NCBI GenBank assembly: GCA_013399695.1
Contig: VXAU01006171.1
Span: 892,702 to 956,701 of the forward strand
Reading direction: 5' to 3'
Length of the DNA stretch: 64,000 nucleotides
Source of the DNA: Formicarius rufipectus
Taxonomy: Eukaryota; Chordata; Aves; Passeriformes; Formicariidae
The translations under genes were made by a program, and so were the position numbers. Under the pieces are notes generated by a model that did not search any database, had not been told where the DNA came from, and saw nothing but the letters and a program-made list of their open reading frames with translations. Shown one piece after another: positions 14,201 to 29,200 of this stretch (the stretch's first letter is position 1; each line of letters starts with the position of its first letter).

Positions 14201-17200
14201 GTCCTGGGAGCAGCTGGGGTGCCACAATATCAGACACATCTAAGGCTGTGAGAAAGCGTCCAGAGGAGGGACATGGACATGGGGAAGGGTGTGGAGGGGC
14301 TGTACAAGGAGCAGCAGAGGGGACCTGGCTTGTTCAGCTGGAGCAGAGGACACTGAGGGCAGACCCCACTGAGGTCTGCAGCTCCTCCTGAGGGGCAGGC
14401 ACTGATCTCTGCTCTGGGTGAGCAGGGACAGCACCCAGGGAAGGGCTGGGGCTGAGCCAGGGCAGAGTGAGGGGGGATCTCAGGGAAAGGTCCTTCCCCC
14501 GAGGGTGGTGGGCACTGCCCAGGCTCCCCAGGGCAGTGGGCACAGCCCCGAGACTGCCAGAGCTGCAGGAGGGGTTGGACAACAGGACAGGGTGGGATTG
14601 TTGCAGAGTCCTGGGCAGGGTCAGGAGTTGGGGTGATGATTCTTGTGGGTCCCTTCCAGCTCAAGGCATTCTATGATTCGATGATTCCAACCCACACTGA
14701 CATTTTGAGATGAACCTGAACCACCAAGAACTTTCTGCCCATCGTTTCCCAGCCTTACCTTTACTTTCCTCGCCTTTTGCCATCTTGGTAATAGGGAAGA
14801 TGGTAGTGATGTGCACACAGTCTAATATAGCAAGGAGGATTTTGGTTAGTCTGAGGAGGTCACAGAAGTTGTAGAAACCAAAATATATCAGATTTCTGGC
14901 TAAGTTAACAACCTACCAAAATAACAATAAAAAGCCTGATTAATACTAAACATTTTGCTATCACAATCAAGTTATTTTTAACACAGTGACAACATCGAGA
15001 ACTGGCTCATTTTATCCTAACACCTGAGAATTCCACAAGACTGGCGAGTTCCAAATTGTATCAGAAAGTTTTCTACCTGCCTACAGACCCTGCAATGCCT
15101 GGAATAGTGTCTGTATCTGCAACTGATGTTCTACAGTTACAAAACCAGCCCATATTTGTCTCCTTACAGAACAGGAAAGATGGGGCAAGACTCGAGGGAA
15201 TGCACAGGTGATTTTTATCACTGTCTTACAAATAAGATGAGCTACAGTTTGTCCCCAGCTCCTCCCCATGCACTTCTTCCAGATCCACACAAAAATATCA
15301 CATACAGGGCAAATATTTAATGTAGGCCCATTATCTGAAACATGCCTTTTTTTAAAGAATGTCACATCCTTTCTTCAATCAGTGGTTATTTTGGGAAAGC
15401 TACTGCATGCATTTGCTACATCTCCTTTGCACAGGCTATTCCACAGGTCAGGGAGTCTCAGGACACTCCTGGTGAGCATCACTATGAGCTCTCAAGACTC
15501 TGTGTGTGCAGACACAGTGCTTGGTTTCTGAGACTATTTATTCCAGCAAGGCTTGGCTGTGCAGTAACACAGAGCACACAAGGAAACAAGGCTGCTGCAA
15601 ATCTAAGACAAACTCACATCCATTAATTGCATTTCAAGAACCATCAGTACAAACTTCCACAAGGAGAAAGGCTCCTGTGGAAAGGAGGAGCCTGCAGAGG
15701 CTCAGCACTGCATCAGTACTTGCCAAACTATCTGGTGTTGAAAAAAAGTACCGACATTCCACCAAAAACCAGAAAAGGATAAATCAGAGCTGGATAACTA
15801 CCTCAAAAGTGAGCTTATTTTTCTCTTTGTCAGAGAAAGGGAACCTCTGACAGACCACATCTCTTAAATATTCCTCTACAAATTCCATTGTTTGTGCAAA
15901 TCTCTCCTTAATTTCATCTTTGGAAGTTCCACTGCTATCATAGCTGAGGAGGGAAAAAGAATAAAAGAAAAAGAAAACAAAACACAAAGCTTAGCATGCA
16001 AATACACAGGGCTCCTTTCCCCCCCAAACAATTTTACATTGGCTTGTCAAGATCTAAGAAAAGTTAAAGGCTGGTAGATAATTTATCTGAACGAGGGAGT
16101 CAGGACACTGACACCATAATTTCCTGGCTTTTGCTGTTTTATCCCATATGCTCATTTTGTACTATTTTAAAGTGTCTGAGGAAAACAAAAAAAAAAAAAA
16201 AGGAGGATTTAGTCCCAATAAATGAAAAAAGTAACCTTTATTATTAGAGTGGAAACAATGACAAGGGATGTGCAGCACTGAGGAGAACGGGTGGCCAGAG
16301 CTGCTGACTGGGGATGGTATTTTTCCTGCAAATAAAATCAATACATATGCAGATAATAATTTTTAATGTAAATTCTAGGGGTCTTTTCTCAGTATGTGCA
16401 GAGGGAGTTTGAAAAAGACAATCCCCACCTTCCACCAGCTTATGCTGCCTTGTTTGATCATTTATCACTGCTGAGCTCCTGCCAGAGCTGAAACCATTAG
16501 TTTAAGTATTTCTGCATTTAAAGTTCAGTACTATCTACTGTACCTCTCTCAGCAAATGAAACCAGGGCAGAAAAGATGGAAAAATAAGCCACTGAACCCC
16601 AGCACTGACACTGACAAGGCTTAAATTCCTCTTATGTAACACGAATTTCAGGTGTTAATTTCCTCCAACTGAAAAAATAAGCTCTGAGCAGCTGAGTACT
16701 ATAACATTTAAGTTATTATTCACAAAGAGTTAACAGAAGCAGCTCAGAAACCACGTCCCTGGTCAAGCTGTGGTTTTGGACCACTGTAACAAGAGGATTT
16801 TCTCCTGGAGGTTGAGACAAGTGTCTCCAGCATTTTCCCCTTCTTTTGCTGCTGGTGGTGTGAGCTCCCACAAGGACCATCTGCCCGAGGAGTCTGTGCT
16901 CTGAAGAAATGAACTCGAGCTGTGCTGGGGAGGTTTAGATTGAGTAGTAGGAAAAATGTCTTCATGGAAAGGGTTGTCAAGCTCTGGAAGGAGCTGCCCA
17001 GGACGGTGGTGGAACCACCACCCCTGGAGGTGTTCAGAAAATGTGTGGATGTGGTTTAGTGGTGAACGTGGTGGAGGTGCTGCACTGACAGCTGGACTTG
17101 ACCTTAAAGGTCTTCACACCTTAACAGTTCCATGACTCTGTGATTCTTCTCTCATCAGATAAGGCAGCAGATAAAACGAGCCCCTCCCACCCCAGGGCCA

Positions 17201-20200
17201 GCTCACCGGTCACCACATCCCCCCAGATCACCGACAGACCATCACTGTGACCTCTGCGTGTCCTGAGGACAGACCCCCACCACCTGCTGCCTCCGAGCTG
17301 ACCCCCACCCAGCAGGGACCTTGTCCCCCCTCTCAGATGGGCAGGGCTTCTCCCCTGCCTTTGCAAACGGCACGGGCACAGGTAACACCTGCTGGGTGCT
17401 GCCCCAGAGCCTCCCCCCAGCACTGCAGAGGGCACTTACTCATCGATGGCAATCTCAGAAGGTATCTCCGACCAGAGGCGGGCGTACTTGACGGGGGTCA
17501 CCTGCTCCTGGGGGTCCCTGTCCACGTGCATGTGCAGCAGGAGGCGGCAGAAGGAGGCGCGCAGGTCGTAGGGCAGGTTCTCGTCGGACATGCAGCGCAG
17601 GATCAGGTCCACGTCCAGCTGCCCCGAGATCTCGTTGATGGCCAAGTACTGCCGGTCCAGGCACATCCTGGCGAACAGGTTCAGTTGGTACCTTCAGGGG
17701 GAGAAGAACTTGTATCAGGGGGGTTGTGGTTTCGCTCAGGGGAGCGTGGAGGGCACGAGTGGAGCTCCGGTGGAGTCGGGAGTGGAGGATGCGGGTCTGG
17801 TGCTGATGGACTCGTGTGGTAATGGAAATAAGAGCAATCCATTCAGTGATGCAGCTAATGCTCACTGTGGAAAGGATAAGGCACTTATCCAACAGCAGAA
17901 AATGGTACAGAACAGAGTGAGAATAAAAGGAGGTAAAATAGAATAAAAGGAGATATGGGTTTTCCTCATTAAGTATCACAGAATGGTCTGGGTTGGAAGG
18001 GACATTAAAGCCCATCCATCCCACCCCTGCCAGGGGCAGGGACACCTCCCACCAGCCCAGGGTGCTCCAAGCCCCGTCCAACCTGGCCTGGGACACTCCC
18101 AGGGATGGGGCAGCCACAGCTGCTCTGGGTACCCTGTGCCAGGGCTGCCCACCCTCCCAGTAAATAATAAGTAGTGCTCCTTATGAAAGCTCAGCAGAAT
18201 CCAAACAACACTTTAGGCAGCTCAGCTTAACTCCTGTGGAAGGCCAAACACTCCTTACAGATGCTGAAGCCACAGCTGTGCACTGAGGCAACACCACAGA
18301 GGGGTAAAGAATCATTACAAATCAGGCACCTGATCAAACAGCTGAGCTCTGCTGCCTTCAGGGAGAGAAAAACTCAACAAATTCCTAAGCTTCTCAGTCC
18401 ATGAACTGATCAGAAGCAACTGGCATGTGAGTTATGCACACCCAACAGGCTGACAATCAGTCCTTGGCCACGACAACGTCCAACACTCCTGAGTGTGCGT
18501 ACAGGCTGCTGTTCAAGGGAGGAATGTTAAATTGAAAGCAGACTCCTTTCACTCTCAGCACTCCCCATGGAACTGGACCAAACTGCATCCTAAACTCTTC
18601 TTTTAAGCATCTTTATGAGGTATAATGTAGCCTAAAAACAATTAACACTACCAACTATTATACCAATATATACACTAAAAATTAAAACTACCAAGTCTAT
18701 TTAAAAACAAGTGCAAGAAAAAAAAACACAACTATTTTGAAAGCCTCTATGTTTTAATCTGGATCTCAGATCTCCTTGTGAGGTCCAAGAGGCTCAAATA
18801 AAACCATATATTAGGACTTCTCCTGCAAGAACCATTTCAATGGAAGAGATAATGCAAAATAAGATAACTATTAAAAAAATACCTTAGTTGTACTTTTTGC
18901 ATTGCCACAGTTGAGTCAGTCAAACAATTCCCAGGGGTTTATAACCCAGACACAGGAATTTGGTCTGGGCAGAAACCTGACCTTACACTATGCCAAGAAC
19001 TTGGTGCCTCAAGTCGTCTGGAAACATCCCTGTGTGTCAGAGCCTGCTCAGAGCACGGCCTGGGCTGCTCAGAGGAGCTCTGCACACCCCCCCAGCAGCC
19101 CTGGGGCATGGCCACCACTGCAGCCCCGTCCTGCTCACAACTCAGGACCACCAAAGGCTCAGGGAGAAATGCAGAGGGCAGAGACAACAGCAGTGACTTC
19201 CCGAGACCCAAAAGCCAGGCCATGTGCACACTGACATCCTGTCCTTCCCTCAAGTGGCTGCAAACCCCTCTCCCACCTGCACAGGTGACCCAGTGGACAC
19301 AGTGCAGGTGCTCTCCTACCACCCCTGCCAGGAGACCAAGCAGAAACAGCGTCAGAAGCGCTGAGCAAATTCAACACACCCAAAGCTTGAATTCAGTTTT
19401 CAATCAATCTTAAACCAGCTCATGCTCATAGAATGGACTTCTCACCGTGAATAACTGTGCTTTCAAGCTCCCATTTCCGAGGGACTTCACCCCCCTCTAG
19501 GGGCTGTGTTGCCCACACCCCACCCCGTGCACCGGAGCCTCCCCCACAGCCCTGGGAACTCCGCCTGCAGCCACCGGGCAGCGTTAACCTGTAGTAGCTG
19601 AGCACGTCCCGATCCTCCTTCTGCCCCTCCTTGGCATCCTGGGCCAGCTCTCGGATGCTCTTGCTGCGGATCTCCTTGTTGCTGTCCCTCCAGAACAGCC
19701 ACACCTCCTCCTCGTCTTCACCAACATCCAAGGTGCTCTCTCCACTGGCCACCTCTTCGAACTCAAAGCGGGAGAGGACGAGCCTGCGGGGAGGGGAGGT
19801 CATGGCACACTCTGGCAGCACCCAGGCACACCCTGGCACACCTTTCAGACACGGGCTAAAATGGCCAATTACAAGCACCTGATTTGATGTTCTCACCTGC
19901 ATTTCAGGAAACACAAATTCTACCCCTCAACTCTGCCAAGTAAAAGCGGAGCAGTAAAAGCAGTTGCTCTGTCAGCAGTAGCTCTTTACTGCATCATATC
20001 ATGGGGGATTGTTATTGAAAGCATGAGGGTAGAATGAATTCAAATTATAAGGTTTCCATTCAGTCTTGAAAAGGTGAAAGTTTCAGCTGCTTTCAACTGA
20101 GCGAAATAAAGAAACAAGGAAGTCAAAGGCACATCTAATTGGCTTTCAAAAGCATCTTTGCAGAAGTGGTTCAAAAATCATTCAACAAAGCAGGCAATTA

Positions 20201-23200
20201 TTTGGGAAAGAAAAACAACAAAAATCATTAATTCTGTATCCCATAAATGCCAATTGGATCAGAACTTCTCCCTGCTTCTGTAGTGAAATAACCAGAAATA
20301 AATCACTTGCCGATAGTAAAAAGGCTTTTGGAGCTTTTAGTTCTTCAGCAAAGGAAAGATCACACAACTGAAAAAACCCCATTTAATATACCAGGATAAG
20401 GACAAGTAAGTGATGCAGTAACATTAAGTGCTGGTGGAAACAAATACAGCCTTTATGATTTCACGAAGAGAATCAGATGGGCAAGAACACTTTCACCCAT
20501 TTGTGTTTTAAATACTACCCAGCAAAGCCTGCTACCCTTTCAGAGCACTGAATCAAGATACTGAATCAAGACATCTTTATCAAAGACAAGCAGGTCTGGT
20601 GCCTGCTCTGAGGCTGCAGCAGTGGCAGAGCAGTGCTGAGAGCTGGAGGCCACAATGCAAACCTCAGAGAGGGGAAAGGGTGAGCAGGGGTGAAGCGGGG
20701 TCTGCTCCTCTGCCAGCTGAGCTCCCCCCAGAGCTGCTGGAGCCCAGCCTGCAGCCAGAGGAGGATCAGGCCCACAGGAGCCTGCACACCCTCCTGCAAA
20801 GTCTGTCTCCTTTGGCTCAAAGGTGAGACAGCTCCAAGGTTGGTGCCTGCAGGCTCAGAACACCCTGACAGATGTTTGCTGCCATCAGTCCCCAACCCCC
20901 CTGTTTGAAGAGGACCCCACACAATTCCCTGCTTCCTCTAGGCATGCCAGCAGAGTGCTCAGCTCTGAACACCCTCCTTCTGCTTCACACCAGGAAAACC
21001 AGCTCTAAAGGCACTCACTTACTTGGTTTCAATGAGAATGTCTGCATTGGCTGGGTTCAGCACAGCTTTGCAAATCAGCTCCTGTGTCACCGGAATTGAC
21101 TTGTTCATGGAAACGCACAGATCTGAGAGGTAATCCAAAAACCTGGTGGGGAATGGGAGCCAAAGGGGTATCAATCACTGGGGAGAGCTAGGCTGAAGCT
21201 ATCTACATTTGAGGACGAAAACACTCAGAGCTTCATTGGAACAGTGCAGAGCAGGAGTGCTGCCCGAGGGGGAAGGAATGGAGGGTGTCAAAACAGAAGG
21301 GACTAGCTGTGCTTCACTCGGAGCAAGCTGGCAGGTACAGACTTTTCTCAGAAGAGTAATTATACACTCAGAAATGCAGCTCTCACCTGGGCTCCCTATT
21401 TTTCCTCACGAGACTCACAAAGGTGTCAATCTCAGCAGCTGTGATGTGCTTCTCCAGGAGCTTGCGGTTGTTGTGCAGCAGGGCTGTGATGGTGTCCTCA
21501 GCCAACACATCGTAGCCAATCTGCTTCTGCATGAAGCCAAACTGCTTGGCAATGTATTCCTTCAGAACACAGAGGGAAGGAGGAAGGGGTTGCAAGTAAG
21601 AATTTCAACAATAAGAGAATTTCAAACAATAAGAGAAAACAGGATGTTCAATCGATCCCAACATCCCAAGGAGTGAACTGGATTGGATCCAAATTGTTCT
21701 CTCGAAAGAAAGCAAATGATAGACAATTTTAACACCTCCTTCCCTCCCTCCCGGGCTAGACACCAGCAAGGCAGTTACCCTTGTCTGAGAGCAGCTTGGT
21801 TTTAGTACATGGCGACAAAACCTGAGCAGCCTTGATCCACAGGACAACTTTTAATGGAGCCCATGGTAAGCAAGTCTTGTAATTCACCTAGATGTGACAG
21901 CTAGAAATTCTGTTCTTTTAGGTCCACTTAGAACCAGTGTTAATTACATTACAGTCTCTGAGAGAGATGAAAAACCCCAGACAGACCAAAACGGAGCCAA
22001 CCCCCAAATCTCTGGCTGACCATCCAACCACAGCACAGCAGAGCGGGGTCAAATCGTGGGTGCCCGTGACCCACGTGGGTGCCACTGAGCGTCCCACACA
22101 CGTTCCCCACCTGGTTCTTCCTGTAGTCCTGCTGGGAGTGGCGCAGCACTCGGTAGCAGAGGCGGCAGATGTGGCGGAAGGGCGCGTGCCGCTGGTCCCC
22201 CAGCTCCTCCAGCCGCAGCATCGGCCCGTCCCCGCTGTCCGTGAACGGCGCCTGCAGCAGCTTGAAAATCTGCACCCGGCACAGAGAGCACAGCCCTGAG
22301 GCCCTGCCTGCACCTGGAGTCACGGTCCTGCCTGCATCTGGGGTCACGGCCCTGCCTGCATGCAGCCCTGCCTGCATCTGGGGTCACTGCCCTGCCTGCA
22401 GCCCTGCCTGCATCTGGGGTCACGGCCCTGCCTGCAGCCCTGCCTGCATCTGGGGTCACTACCCTGCCTGCACCTGGGGTCACCACCCTGCCTGCAGCAC
22501 TGNTACGGTGCTGCCTGCACCTGGGTCACAGCCCTGCCTGCACCTGGGGTCACCACCCTGCCTGCAGCACTGCCTGCACCCGGGGTCACAGCACTGTCCT
22601 GGCGGGCTACAGGGCCAGCAGAAGTACAGCCCAGCCCCTGAGCAACCTGGACAGGAGATGCTCATCACATTTATTCAACACCACATGCTCTAATTCTTCC
22701 TTCTGTCAACAGGCAGCCTACAATCCACTGCCCAGAGGCTGCTGGCAACTCCAAGGATCTTTAAGTCCAAATAAATTGGGACCAAAATTTCATACGGCCT
22801 CAAAACGGCTTGGGTTGGAAGGGACATTAAAGCCCACCCAGTCCCATCCCCTGCCATGGGCAGGGACACCTTCCATAGACCAGGCTGCTCCAAGCTGCCC
22901 AGCGTGGCCAGGGTCTCTGTTATCAGGTGCTCTTTGCCAACAACCCTTCTTGCAGGCAGAGTTTGGAGAAGAGCACAGCCCACCTGCTTTAGGATATTCT
23001 GTTCTCTCATCAGCTTCTGCCGCTCTCTATTAGGTTTGGAAAACACCACTTCGAGGACATCCTGTCCAGAATTTGTTCCACCAGTAACAAAGTAGACCAA
23101 ATCCTCCAACAGTTTGGTAACAGATCTACAGGAAAGCCAGAAGTTGTTAAAAAAACAATGGCAGAGTAAGTTTACACACATTTCAAAATGCTTAGTGAAT

Positions 23201-26200
23201 AATGAACATCAATTAGTGACTGGATAAAGCTCAGAGGTTTGTACAGAACTTAAAATTAGGAACTAACACTCCCTATTGCTGCAGCCTCGGGGTCCAACAG
23301 CTAAAGGAGAGCAGCAATAAGACAACAGTATCACTTCAGGGCAACTCTACTCTTGCCAAGTTCCATTTGGCAGCTCTTTCAATTGTCAGAAACAATAAAT
23401 CAGGTGCTAATCTCTCCCAAGGCCAAGTAAAAGGACTGGCACAGTAAAAAAGGCTGGCACAGCCACCCCTGTGCTTTTTGTGTGGCCACATTTTCATGGC
23501 CACGGGCAGAGGATTTGCAGCAAGTCATATGTTCAGTCTTCACAAGATGGATTAGGAATTCCCACACTCAATTTGCAAAGGCATGCTGGGGATTAGTCCC
23601 CCAGGCTCCCAGCATTTCTCATGCTCTAGCAGAGGACAGGGAGGGCTGGACAGACCAGGCCTGGGAAACTCCACTGTCGACACAGCAACAACACCACCAT
23701 CAATTTTTTTAAATCTCATCAAGGAGGAAACCAAACCCCTCTTATACAGCACACACAGATAACACTGACAAAGGAACAGTTACTGAGCAAATGAAGGAAC
23801 ATTATTTGAACCCAATTCTGCTTTACTTACCTTCTTTCATTTTGGGTTATTGTTCCCTTTTCCAGCTTGCCAGCAATGGAACCTAAAACCTTACTTGCAT
23901 CATTTGCAAAATCCAAGTCCCGAACCTCTGCAGGTGACACTGGTACTATAGCAAAAGCCTCTTTGTCCTCCTTCACTGGAGAGGTACCAATCTGAAACCC
24001 AGAAGGTTTTATCATCAAACCAAAAGGCAGGAACAAAGTAGTGGTTCACAGAGTGTGATACTGAAATGGGAGAACAGCCACGCTCAGACAGCATGAGACT
24101 CCTGCTGAAGCCAAACTTCAGGAACACTACCACTCTGTGTAAGCTCCACGCTGTTCCTAAATCCAGAGAAACAGCAGGTGAGATGGCAAAATGTTGTTAT
24201 AAACAGTGGAAAAACATGCTCCTCATGCGGACTGTTGTGGAGCAGCAATTGAACAGTATAACTAGTAAACTACCATAAAACTGAGCCCTCAAGATCAAAC
24301 ATTTTGCATGGGCACTGATCATTGCTACATGCTTGGTGTGTGACAGGCCCAGGCACTGGAACTCCTGCCTACATCATCACTCCTGTGGAAATACAGGAAT
24401 CGAGGCACGTCCTCACACAAAGGAACAACTTACTTTAAGCATCACAGGTTTCTCCTCCTCTTTGTCAATAGGGATATTGGTGCTGTGAACCCAGGTGTTG
24501 GTGCAAAGGTGCCTGAGCCTGACATAGGAGTTCCTGAAAGAAAGGCAAGAGTTGCAGAGCCCCAGTCAGGAAACCTTCACATTGTTCAGACTGTGAGGTC
24601 TTGGCAGGAACAAGTGGAGAAGAAGTGCCGTGTCCATCCACGCTGCACATCACAACAGGAGTAACATTCTTCTTGCCTTGGTTCAGTCTATAAATACACC
24701 TTAGGAATCTTAGTGTGTAATGAAATAGATTCTGCTTTAAAACAGAACCACGTGCACATGATGTTACTGTAGCTCAGCTGCTGCACAGTACCAAACTAAA
24801 CCCCTTCCCATCCTCACAATTCCACTGACATGGAGCTGCCAGACTCCTCCTTACCTTGGGACCTTCCAGCCCACAACTCCCTGACGTCTCTATTTTAGAG
24901 TGTCTGACAATTCAAAGAGTTGCTAAAGTGGATGGAACAAATTTGCTGTGCTGTCCCGGTGGGGACAGACAGTAGAAGGCCCTCCTGCAGACTCCCTTTG
25001 AAGGGTTCAGCACCTTTTAATTGCCAAGAGGCACCATATGAACAGTAAAGGACATGAAAACAACGGGGAGATGAAGAGCTAAATCCTTGATGTTACATCC
25101 TAACTAACCAAATAGACAGGTCATAGGAGTGGCTCGAGAGGGCACCCAAGGCTTTTAGTCCCAGGTTGTGCCTCGGCAAGGAAGTCACTCAGGAAGTCAC
25201 TCAGGCTCAATCTTCCCACCCATGAAATGATGTTCTCATCACAACTCGTTTGTAAAGCACTCCTAACCCAACAGTACAGTACTGAAGGGAAGCTCCACAC
25301 GTTCTTTATATACTTTCATAATAACTCGAGGAAGGAGCCACCTCCAAAGGACAAAGGGCAGACAGCAAGAGGGAGCTTCACCCGCAGCACAACGAGCCAC
25401 CCCGGAGCAAAGCGGGCGAGCCCTACCTGGGCACCAGGCTGTCTCCTCCGCGCAGGGTGGTGGGGTCCAGCTCGAAGATGGAGGAGATGTCGTTGCCCTC
25501 GGGCACGGACACCAGCGAGTATGCCATCCTCTCCTGGGCCATCCTCAGCCCCCGTCGTGCCGCGTCCTGCTCGGGCTCCAGCTGGGGACGACACGCGTGT
25601 CAGCCCCACGGCCACCCCGTGGCACACCCCACCATCGCTCCGGGCAGGCTCGGGCACCACAGGGCACCCATGAGACCCACGGGCGATCCCACACCACAGA
25701 GCAGGTGTCGTGCAGACAGTGCCACAAGAGAGCAGTCCACCCCATGGGGCACTCTCACCGCTTTCTGGTGGTGCCCACCCCGGACACCGCCGGCTCTGCC
25801 GACAGATGGCAATTAGCACTCTAACCAAGTAATTAGCGAGCTGCAAATCGCAAAAGCGGCCACACAAAGTGCCAACAGTCTCGCTGGGAAATGATCCGCT
25901 TCAGCTGCAGGGATGGCACTCAACCCATCAATCCCAGGCAAGAGAAACTTGCTAATGAAGTTCCTAATGAAGGGGTTGGATGTGCTGCTGTTCACTCTAC
26001 AGTTTGTGGTGCTCTCAAGCACCACAGGTTACCAGGGCCATGGCACCAAAAGGATCTTCGTTCCCAGGGTGCTGGCAAATAACCAGCCTGCCCCAACGAA
26101 GCAAAGATACTGACATCAACTGGATAAGCCCCTGACTTGTCAGATGAAAGGACACGAGGGTGGGGAAAAAATAAAGACGAACTGAGGAAAAGGAACAACA

Positions 26201-29200
26201 ACTTTCTCCAAAACCTTTCCTAGGGAACTGCCAGCCATCACTATCCCATGGAGACGTGGCTCACTGTCCGGCACACAGGAGCCAGCTGTGCATGCACAAC
26301 CACCTCAACCCTGGGGGCAACTTTCAGGGTGATTTATCAGCTTCTCCGTGCTGGTGGCACCAGGAGGGAGGTACCCAAAGCAGTCAGCACTCAGGCACTG
26401 CCTTTCATAGCCCTGGTGGGAAGCACTGCTCTGCTGACACATTTGGGAAAGGTATCCAGTGTTGCTTGTGCCTCAGGACACTCTCAGGTTCACATATCTG
26501 CAGTCAGTGAACGTGGCTCCAAAGCAGTGACTTGTCTGGTCTGATTCTGCACATGGGAACAGGCAGGTACCTGCATGGGACACAAACACGCTCAGAGTGT
26601 GCCTTCAAGGGGAGGAGCAACTCCTGGAGTGCATCTGGAGACTCCACACCAGGAGAAATTTGCTCACTTGGAATGAATTCTCTGATTTTCAGCTGTGTCC
26701 CTCACCCCCACAGCAGGGGGATGGATCACAGGCAGGAGTCCAGCTGCTCTGCAGTCACAGTTTGTGTTCCAGGACACAACTGGTCACTTGTGAAACTGTG
26801 GCAAAGTTGAACATGAGCGGTAAATCAGAAAGTAGGGAACGGGGCAGTTTAGGGAGCAGTGAAACTCCAGCCCCAGAGCTGACAAGAACAGCCTCTTTTG
26901 CTGCTCAAAGGCATAACTGGCACCTCACCGTGCCTCTTCAAAGCCCTCCTTGTACAGCAACTGGAGGGATAAGGAGGAAACACAGTAAAGGGCAGAGCTG
27001 TGCACAGGAACCCTGCAGACAGCCCATGGTTGGGTCAAGTTGGATAAAGCAGCTACACCCTCCTGTCACCAGTGCATGTTAGAGGAGGTGGTGACTTCGT
27101 GTCAGAACTGAATTATGTGCTCCTGATCCTGTTCTTTCTGGTCTATTTTTGCCATCTAGTGGTAAAGAGACAGAGCAGGGAAACACCAGGAATGCTCTGA
27201 GAGTGCATTCACAGTATCACTACACATCATGGAGTGTCTGCATGAGAGACCTCAACACTGATTAACTTCCCAAAAGTTAAGCCAACAGAAGAGCTCAATA
27301 TTGGATTCCCTCATCATCCCCCCAAACAACAGCTACGGGTTTTGGTCATATTTTGAGTATGTTTACTTCACTGAGCTGCCAAATGCCACTAATCAGAACA
27401 GCTCAATATCTGGGGGCAAGGGAAGTGTTTTAATGGCCAGGCTATAACGACAAATCCTTTTAGGAGGAACAATCCACTCTGCAGGATTTCAAAGCATCAC
27501 ATTCATCTCTTAGAAAGGGGAGGAGTAGCTCTTTGTCATCTGCAAATGGAGCAAATCTTCCCATAATACAGGCTAAATGGCCAAGCTGCATAAGCCCACA
27601 ATCAAATCCACCTAAATAAACATAATCCACGATGGAAAGTGCTGTTCCAGTTTTCTGTTTTCAGCTACTGAGGCAACGCTGCTTCCCCTTGACACCAAAG
27701 AGAAGCTGTTAATACAAAGCACCACACACTCCATCTTTGACACAACATTTACTGACACCACCACAGACTTGCTGTCACAGGCAAATGGGAGGAATGGCAC
27801 TGGAGTCACCCCCACTCCTGCTCTCCAGAGCAGTTCTCCTGGGACAAGCTCCAGTGAGAGGGAATTTGTTTCTTAAACAAGCAGGTCAGACAAGTGACAG
27901 GCACAGCACTGTGGGACATCCCCTCGGGGACACTTCCCATCTGGTGTCACCTGAAGCAACTTGCCTTTCCGACCTAGACAAGACAGTGTTTCAAGGAAAC
28001 AAAGGTTTGAGAAACAGAAGACAGAAAAAGATGCCACAAAGAGGGGAGATGAGGTGGGGGTCGGGTAATGTGTAAATTCAGTTCCAAGAGCACTGCTCTT
28101 CTCTAAAGCCTAACCCAGTGAACATCCAACTCCTCTGGACAGCCCTTAAAAGCCTTCAGAGCATCCTCAGCTTTTCAGTTCCTTCCCTGCCAACCAAGCC
28201 TGGCCCAGCTCTGCAGTGCCCAGGGAGACCCTGGGCACGGGCCAAGCCCTCCTCCACCAAGGCCAAGATCAGACTCTTGCCTATACTTACTGAGGATTGA
28301 CACTCCAGGTCATCTTCCTCATAGTCAGGGTTTACCTGATGAAACAGAACCACAGGCACGTCAAAACTCCGGCAGAGGGAACCCCCTGAGCAGCAGCTGA
28401 GCTCGGGGGGCTGGCACTGCCCTGGCACAGCTCCCTGCCCACACCAGGCTCCCCGGGCAGCTCTGTGCCCACACACTCACAGGCTGCACACAGGCAGGGA
28501 GGTTGCTCACTCAGGATAATCACTACAGGAGCAACAGCAGAGACTTAACAGGTTCAGGCCTTTTTTTTTTGCCTTTTTTTTTTTTTTTTTAATTCCAAGT
28601 GGAATTTCCTACTAAAAATTACTACTGGCTGGGCAGAAATCTTTTAGAACAAACACTACTCTAACCAGGGATCAGGTGAGCAATTTCCTCTGGTATATTC
28701 CTGGATGATCCAAGACCGTGTTTTTGTTTTGGCTTATTTGAAACCCCAAGATTTACTGGAAAAGCCCTACACTGGGTCACTACTGAAGAGGATTTGCAAG
28801 AGTGCATGTGACAAAAGGCTGCTGGTTTACCAATCTGCTTATCAGATGAATATAAAATGGGATATTTTCTTTATCTGCAGTTCTTACAGATTGGTGTGAA
28901 GTCTGCCTGTATTTTCTTTTTATACTCAGTTCTACAATTCTCAAAAATCAGCGATTCAAGAGAAGTTACCAACAGTTGAATTCATTTCCCCCCAAAGGCT
29001 CGCAGCCATTTACCATTTATTCAGCTGTTAATAAAGCCAGCTTGATTCCACTGCCCACATGACAGGATACTACTCAGGGTCTGTTCTCTGCAGAGCAGTG
29101 CCTGCCTCTGGAATTCCCACAAGGAGAAGGAGTCGGGGCCTCCCCCAGCCCAGGTTGTTCTTTCAGGGTCCTTCACCTTTTTTTCAACACCTATTCTGTG

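Noticed and set aside
13594..14391. 265-codon plus-strand frame
   Set aside because: It is antisense to the real ITPR1 exon at 13705-13892 and continues into CR1; no independent coding signal.
22302..22600. Regular repeats read as a CRISPR array
   Set aside because: Units are directly adjacent without unique spacers, in a vertebrate gene; this is a minisatellite. The same holds for the arrays at 36722, 39913, 52127, 54676 and 62049.
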